NCBI GenBank assembly: GCA_037043455.1
Contig: JAWPHD010011446.1
Span: 19,848-83,847, forward strand
Source of the DNA: Cyrtodaria siliqua
Taxonomy: Eukaryota; Mollusca; Bivalvia; Adapedonta; Hiatellidae
Direction of reading: 5' to 3'
Length of the DNA stretch: 64,000 nt
How positions within the stretch are numbered: the first letter of the stretch is position 1; each line of letters opens with the position of its first letter. Positions 51,901 to 60,900 of the stretch are shown here, piece after piece. The notes under the pieces are model-generated. The model worked only from the letters and a program-made list of their open reading frames with translations. It was not told the origin of the DNA and ran no database searches. A program made the translations under genes and the position numbers.

Positions 51901-54900
51901 TCCAAAATGCAAAATAAGACTATAAACTTAACGCAGATAGTTTCCAAAATGAAAAATAAGACTATAAACTTAATGCAGAGTTTCCAAAATGCAAAATAAG
52001 ACTATAAACTTAACGCAGATAGTTTCCAAAATGCAAAATAAGACTATAAACTTAACGCAGATAGTTTCCAAAATGCAAAATAAGACTATAAACTTAATGC
52101 AGATAGTTTCCAAAATGCAAAATAAGACTATAAACTTAATGCAGATAGTTTCCAAAATGCAAAATAAGACTATAAACTTAACGCAGATAGTTTCCAAAAT
52201 GCAAAATGACTATAAACTTAATGCAGATAGTTTCCAAAATGCAAAATAAGACTATAAACTTAACGCAGATAGTTTCCAAAATGCAAAATAAGACTATAAA
52301 CTTAACGCAGATAGTTTCCAAAATGAAAAATAAGACTATAAACTTAATGCAGATAGTTTCCAAAATGCAAAATAAGACTATAAACTTAACGCAGATAGTT
52401 TCCAAAATGCAAAATAAGACTATAAACTTAACGCAGATAGTTTCCAAAATGCAAAATAAGACTATAAACTTAACGCAGATAGTTTCCAAAATGCAAAATA
52501 AGACTATAAACTTAATGCAGATAGTTTCCAAAATGCAAAATAAGACTATAAACTTAATGCAGATAGTTTCCAAAATGCAAAATAAGACTATAAACTCAAT
52601 GCAGATAGTTTCCAAAATGCAAAATAAGACTATAAACTTAATGCAGATAGTTTCCAAAATGCAAAATAAGACTATAAACTTAACGCAGATAGTTTCCAAA
52701 TTGCAAAATAAGACTATAAACTTAACGCAGATAGTTTCCAAAATGAAAAATAAGACTATAAACTTAATGCAGAGTTTCCAAAATGCAAAATAAGACTATA
52801 AACTTAACGCAGATAGTTTCCAAAATGCAAAATAAGACTATAAACTTAATGCAGATAGTTTCCAAAATGCAAAATAAGACTATAAACTTAACGCAGATAG
52901 TTTCCAAAATGCAAAATGACTATAAACTTAATGCAGATAGTTTCCAAATTGCAAAATAAGACTATAAACTTAATGCAGATAGTTTCCAAAATGCAAAATA
53001 AGACTATAAACTTAACGCAGATAGTTTCCAAAATGCAAAATGACTATAAACTTAATGCAGATAGTTTCCAAAATGCAAAATAAGACTATAAACTTAATGC
53101 AGATAGTTTCCAAAATGCAAAATAAGACTATAAATTTAACGCAGATAGTTTCCAAAATGAAAAATGACTATAAACTTAATGCAGATAGTTTCCAAAATGC
53201 AAAATAAGACTATAAACTTAATGCAGATAGTTTCCAAAATGCAAAATAAGACTATAAACTTAACGAAGATAGTTTCCAAAATGCAAAATAAGACTATAAA
53301 CTTAATGCAGATAGTTTCCAAAATGCAAAATAAGACTATAAACTTAACGCAGATAGTTTCCAAAATGCAAAATAAGACTATAAACTTAACGCAGATAGTT
53401 TCCAAAATGCAAAATGACTATAAACTTAATGCAGATAGTTTCCAAAATGCAAAATAAGACTATAAACTTAATGCAGATAGTTTCCAAAATGCAAAATAAG
53501 ACTATAAACTTAACGCAGATAGTTTCCAAAATGCAAAATAAGACTATAAACTTAATGCAGATAGTTTCCAAAATGCAAAGACTATAAACTTAACGCAGAT
53601 AGTTTCCAAAATGCAAAATAAGACTATAAACTTAACGCAGATAGTGTCCAAAATTCAAAAAGGCTATAAACTTAACGCAGATAGTTTCCAAAATGCAAAA
53701 TAAGACTATAAACTTAACGCAGATAGTTTCCAAAATGCAAAATAAGACTATAAACTTAATGCAGATAGTTTCCAAAATGCAAAATAAGACTATAAACTTA
53801 ACGCAGATAGTTTCCAAAATGCAAAATAAGACTATAAACTTAATGCAGATAGTTTCCAAAATGCAAAATAAGACTATAAACTTAACGCAGGTAGTTTCCA
53901 AAATGCAAAATAAGACTATAAACTTAATGCAGGTAGTTTCCAAAATGCAAAATAAGACTATAAACTTAATGCAGGTAGTTTCCAAAATGCAAAATGACTA
54001 TAAACTTAATGCAGATAGTTTCCAAAATGCAAAATAAGACTATAAAGTTAATGCAGATAGTTTACAAAATGCAAAATAAGACTATAAACTTAATGCAGAT
54101 AGTTTCCAAAATGCAAAATGACTATAAACTTAATGCAGATAGTTTCCAAAATGCAAAATGACTATAAACTTAATGCAGATAGTTTCCAAAATGCAAAATG
54201 ACTATAAACTTAATGCAGATAGTTTCCAAAATGCAAAATGACTATAAACTTAATGCAGATAGTTTCCAAAATGCAAAATGACTATAAACTTAATGCAGGT
54301 AGTTTCCAAAATGCAAAATAAGACTATAAACTTAATGCAGATAGTTTCCAAAATGCAAAATAAGACTATAAACTTAATGCAGATAGTTTCCAAAATGCAA
54401 AATGACTATAAACTTAATGCAGGTAGTTTCCAAAATGCAAAATAAGACTATAAACTTAACGCAGATAGTTTCCAAAATGCAAAATAAAACTATAAACTTA
54501 ATGCAGATAGTTTCCAAAATGCAAAATAAGACTATAAACTTAATGCAGATAGTTTCCAAAATGCAAAATAAGACAACTTACAGCAGATAGTCATCATAGT
54601 AAATCAGTGTAGGGATATCCATGGATGGCACGCCGATTACTGCGTCTATGTACTGGAGTGTCCCAGTAGTCACCTTGACATCTGGCCGCGTGATCTTGGC
54701 TCGCACATTTCCTCCATTCACCCAAGTATCTGCATAAGCCATTAAAGGATTATATACATTTTTTAAAACTGTTAATTACAAATTTTTTAGCCAAATAAAA
54801 CTACATGTGTGGTTTCAAAGAGGCCTAAATCAAAAAAAAATTGTTTTTTGGAGTTACCCGACCGACTCATTCAAATTGCCATGACTCAAAATGTTTTTTA

Positions 54901-57900
54901 TCTCCCGAGGTCGGAATATTTTTTTTCCCACGGTTATATTCTGTGTTACTCCGCGCAAAATCCAATTAACCATAGGTGCACACCTGCGTTGATTTATTAT
55001 TGGGAATAAAAAAAAAAATCTGAGTTTTTCCGACAACTTTTTAACTTGTCCAACAGTGCGCTTGAAAAGGCAATCAATCACCAGACAGACAATGAGACGC
55101 CGAGTCCATCTTTTCTGTGCAAAAGTGACACGACTGATAAATACAATGAATTAATTCAAAACAAATTATTGTGGTGCAAATATGCCGAGAGCTTTTCACA
55201 TAGCTGATGTTTACCATATAACTCGATGCAAACCAAAATGGCCACTGGCAGCCATGTTTAATGTTGAATCAAAATGATTTTCGACAAGGACCAACATCAT
55301 GTCATGCTGATCATTTTATAAAAACTCCCATATCAATATCACTTACAGTTTTCAAGAAGAAGTCGCTACAAATTTGTTTTTTAAAAATCTATTTTTAGCC
55401 GTGGCGGCCATCTTCAATTTCACATCAATGTCTACTGTGTAAAGATGTCATATTTAGTATTTTCCTAAATAAACTTTGCGTCGCCACGGCGGCCATTTGA
55501 TTATTGCAAGAAAACAAAAAACACAAACTTAATAGACGCCAACCATTGTGAGAAAGTTTCAACAAAATCCTTCAAAAGGTTTCAGAGAAGATTTCATATT
55601 TAACCTTTTCCTATATAACTATGTAAACCTTGGGTCACCATGGCAACCACTTTGATTATTCGATGGTAACGAAAAACACAAATTTGATAGAGGCCAACCC
55701 AAGGATATTTCACTGGAATGGATTAAGTGGTTTTGGAGGAGATGTCTTTTGAAATTTCCTTAAATTTGACTTAGTTTGGACAACTGGCGGCTGCGAAAAA
55801 CATAAATCTGAGGCGCACTATCCCGAAGATCATTGTGATAAAGTTTCAACAAAATCCTTCAAGAGGTTTCAGAGAAGATGTCATTTTAGCCTTTTCCTAT
55901 ATAACTCTATGTAAACTTTGGGTCATGGTGGCGGCCATTTTGATTATTCGACGATAACAATATACACAAATTTGATAGAGGCCAACCCAAGGAACATGTA
56001 TATGATATTTGACTGGAATGGATTAAGTGGTTTCGTCGGAGATGTCGTTTGAAATCTCTTTAAATCTGACCTAATTTTAGCCCTGGTGGCCATTTTGGAT
56101 GACTGACGGTCGCGAAAAACATAAATCTGAGGAGGACTCTCAAAGATCATTGTGATTAAGTTTCATCAAAATCCTTCAACTGGTTTCAGAGAAGATGTCA
56201 ATTTTAGCCTTTTCCTATATATACATATATAACTCATGTAAACTTTGGGTCACCGTGGTGGCCATTTTGATTATTCGACGATAACGAAAAACACAAACTT
56301 GATAGAGGCCTGATATAATCCAAGAAACATGTATATGATATTTCACAAGAATGGAATAAGTGGTTTTGGAGGAGGTGTCGTTTGAAATTTCCTTAAATTT
56401 GACGTAGTTTTAGCCATGGCGGCCATCTTGGAGGGGCCCTCCCAAGTAACATTGTGATGAAGTTTCATCAAAATCCTTCAAGCGGTTTCAGAGGAGATGT
56501 CGATTTTATAAAATTGCTAACAGACGGACGACGGATGAAAAGTGATCGCATAAGCCCTCCTGGCCTTTGGCCAGTAGGCTAAAAACATGTCTGTCACTAT
56601 AATGATTTATTTCGACGTTTCAACATCTATTTGAAAACAATTTATCATTATGTGGTTCTGCCTTAATTCCATTAAGCGATGGGAAAGCTTATATTAGCAT
56701 AATTGTATCAAGGATACTTCGACAATAAAACACATTTAAAAACATTTACTGAAAAAAATGCAATAACCTATTCACAATTACCTATTAAATGTTTTAATTT
56801 TACAATATGCAAACTTCTTAAGCCCAAATTAAGGTTTTATTTCATACTCCAGCCAACCCTGTTTTTGCTTATTTGAGAAGGGGTTGGATGGGGTATGAAA
56901 GTTAATACTCGGACCACGTAATGCTGGGCAGTGAACACTGCAGTTGAGATTTCAACGTCCTCTCTAGGTTGCTACTGTCCCGATTTTCCATAATCCATAA
57001 TGGCACAGTGCGACAATTATGAATGTTGAGAAAAGAGTGATAAACAAAAAAAAATCTACTACGAACCATTTCTGTCATTATATATGACGAGTTTCCAGTC
57101 ATCGTACCGAGAGTATCGCCTCTGTCTCACATCATACGCCCCATTTAGTTGAGCAACTTCAATACTGCCATCCCTGATCAGGCAAAGCCGGACAATCTGT
57201 TCAAAAAAGGTTTTGACGTCAGTTAAAATTTGTATATCCTGCAACTCTACCTACCATCGAAAGTTCCTTATTGCAGTTTTTCGAGATCATGTTTTGAGCA
57301 TATATTTCCTTTGAAGTTCAGTTTAGAAAGCATGAAGCAAACAGAAAAAAATAATTTTATTCTAATGCTGACAAGGCATGCAATTTTGGCACGCATCTGT
57401 AAAACAAGAGGTCAATGACCTTGAAGCTCTACTGATTGATTTTGATTTCAGGAAGTAGTCGCTACAGACTTGTTTTTTGAAAATCTATTTTTAACCGTGG
57501 CGGCCATCTTGAATTTCCGGCCGACCTGAAATTTTGCTAAGATCAATAAGACATTAAGAGCAACATTCCTGTGAAGTTTCATGAAAATCCGTCAAGTAGT
57601 TTCAAAGAAGTAGTCGCTACAAGTTTTCATTATATAACTCTATGTAAACAAAGCAGCCATGTTTAAGGTCAAATCAAAACGATTTTCGACAAGGACCAAC
57701 ATCATGTCATACTGATCATTTTAGAAAAAGTCCCATATCAATATCTCTTATTGTTTTGAAGAAGTAGTCGCTACAAACTTATTTATTTTAAATCTATTTT
57801 TAGCTGTGGCGGCCATCTTGAATTTCCGGCCGACCTGAAATTTTTCTAGGATCAACTAGACATCAAGAGCAACATTCCTGTGAAGTTTCATGAACATCCG

Positions 57901-60900
57901 TCAAGTAGTTTCAGAGGAGTAGTCGCTACAAGTTTTTACTATATAACTCTATGTAACCAAAGATGGCCACTGGCAGCCATGTTTAACGTCGAATCAAAAT
58001 ATTTTTCCACAAGGATCTACATCATGTCATGCTGATCATTTTAGAAAAAGTCCCATATCAATATCACTTATAGTTTTCAAGAAGTAGTCGCTACAAACTT
58101 ATTTTTTAAAAATCTATTTTTAGCTGTGACGGCCATCTTGAATTTCCGGCCGACCTGAAATTTTGATAGGATCAATTAGACATCAAGAGCAACATTCCTG
58201 TAAAGTTTCATGACAATCCGCCAAGTAGTTTCAGAGGAGTAGTCGCTACAAGTTTTTACTATATAACTCTATGTAAACAAAGATGGCCGCTGGCAGCCAT
58301 GTTTAATGTTGAATCAAAACGATTTTTGACTAGGATCAACATCATGTAATGCTGATCATTTTAGAAAAAGTCCCATATCAATATCACTTATAGTTTTCAA
58401 GAAGTAGTCGCTACAAACTTATTTTTTAAAAATCTATTTTTAGCTGTGACGGACATCTTGAATTTCCGGCCGACCTGAAATTTTTCTAGGATCAATTAGA
58501 CATCAAGAGCAACATTCCTGTAAAGTTTCATGACAATCCGCCAAGTAGTTTCAGAGAAGAAGTCGCTACAAGTTTTTACTATATAACTCTATGTAAACAA
58601 AGATGGCCGCTGGCAGCCATGTTTAACGTTGAATCAAAACGATTTTTGACTAGGATCAACATCATGTCATGCTGATCATTTTAGAAAAAGTCCCATATCA
58701 ATATCACTTATAGTTTTCAAGAAGAAGTCGCTACAAACTTGTATTTTAAAACTCTATTTTTAGCTTTGGCGGCCATCTTGGATTTCACATCAACATGAAT
58801 TTTTGCTAGGATCAACTAGACTTTATGGGCAACATTTCTGTAAAGTTTCATGAATATCCATCCAGTAGTTTCAGCTGTGAAGTCGCTACAAATAAAAGTT
58901 TACGGACAGACAGACAGACGGACAGACGGACAGACGGACGACGGACGCCGCACCACGGCATAAGCTCCGCTGATCTCTGATCAGTTGAGCTAAAAAGTGT
59001 ATGAAAATTATATGAGAAATAATTTGAACGATTATAGGCATTATGTGTTATAATTCATACTGACTAACCAATTATAACTGATGCTTGATCGGATAGGTCC
59101 AACAGCATGTATTGAAAATTGATTGTAAATTCTAACCAATTGCTACCTTCCACCCCTATACACTGCTTGAGCTTGACCCAACTAAAAGGAAGGTAGGTTT
59201 CATTTTACCAATGTTAGGGTGAAAGAGATACTTTCAACCAACCATACACACCATTTTATTATGACGGAACTCCAGTTGGGTCTATTTTAGAAATATAGGA
59301 TTAACTTAAAAGCTGGTAATTCCAGTTTATAAAAAGAAGCACCACCATTTGGTGCAGACTTCTGACTTTCGAGGCCTTGTCTATTACTGGAAAGCAGCCT
59401 TACAGAAGTATGGCAGTAACTTGTTTCTGAGTTCTCAGTGCTCTCCAGAAAATATGAAGTAGTAGGTGAACAAATAATTGTAGTAGATGCAGTTGCACAC
59501 CATGCAAGATGTGAAGCGGCGAGGGGGATGGTGTGGGAGGGGTGTCCCCTCCTAGGGGATATCACCGGCCACCAGGGCTTCTGGAGAACACTGAAAGTTA
59601 ATGCATGTGTGATATGTCATTGAATTCTTTAGGCGATTCTAAGATATAATGAACATTTTAAATTAAAAAAAATAGTTGACAAGCTAACATACGGAACAGT
59701 AATAATTTTGTTAAAATGAAAACAGGAGTTGTAGAACCTGAAATGGTAGGAATGTCACGAGAGGGCTGTCTAATGCGACATTATATGCCTGTTTCCTAAA
59801 TCTTTCATGTTAAAACATTTCCTAGGTGTCAGGTCAATGTAACCCTTACCTTTGACTTTCTAACAAAACAATAACTGATAGGGGATGTTGTTTAACCAAG
59901 AGCATTATTTGTATAACGTTTCAAGACTATAGATCGAATATTCGTGAATAACAGCTGGGAAGGAATTTGTCATGATCAGGTCACAGTGACCTTGACATCT
60001 GACTCACTAAGCTTAAATTAATAGAGGTTGTTTTAACATGTCTACTATTTCTGTAAAGTTTCAAAATTGTAGGTCTAATAGTTACAAGTTACAGTGAGGA
60101 AAATGTCTAAAGATTCAGTCATTGTCAGTTCATAGTGATTAACCTATGAAGTTTTATGAGTGCACGTGTTATGGTTTTGAAGTTATGTGGAATTTATTCT
60201 TCCATATAAGGTGATGGTGACCTTGACCTTTGAACTACTGACCCCAAATACATTAGGGTTTCTCCACTCGCCATGTGCAATGTATGTATGAAGTTTTAAA
60301 AGTGTAGGTGTTTCAATTTTGAAGTTATAATGAGGAATTCATTTTTCTATATAAGGTGACTATGACCTTGACCTTTGACCTACTAACCCCAAAATAAATA
60401 GGTTCCCCTAGGGCAATGTACCTATGAAGTTTAGGTGTAACAGTTTTGAAGTTATTGTGCAGAAGGCATATTTCCATTTAAGGTCAGTGTGACCTTGAGC
60501 TTTGACCTACTGGCCCCAAAAGCAATAGGTTTTCTCTGTTATGGTTTTCAAGTTATTGAGTGGAAGGCATATTTCCGTATAAGGTCACAGTGACCTTGAC
60601 CTTTGACCTATTGCCCCAAAAGTGATAAGGTTCCCCCTCTCACCTAGGGCAATGTACCTATGAAGTTTTATGAGTGTAGCTTTTACGGTTTTGAAGTTAC
60701 TGTGCGGAATAAACATTTCCATATAAGGTCACCGTGACCTTGACCTTTGATGTTCTGGCCTCAAAAACAACAGGGTTCCTCCTTTCATCTAGGGCAATGC
60801 AATTATCAAATTTTATGAGTGTAGGTGTTACGGTTTCGAAGTTATCATCCGGAATGCATTTGTCTATATAAGGTAATGGTGCCCTTGAGCTTTGACCTAC

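Noticed and set aside
50690..54590. Long open frames on both strands encoding ETICVKFIVLFCIL or MQNKTINLTQIVSK repeats
   Set aside because: They follow from a 42-bp unit divisible by three; every 40-bp unit breaks them, and both strands are equally open.
59438..59623. Open frame with GC-rich segment near 59520-59580
   Set aside because: Antisense to the gene and without a motif or splice-site support.
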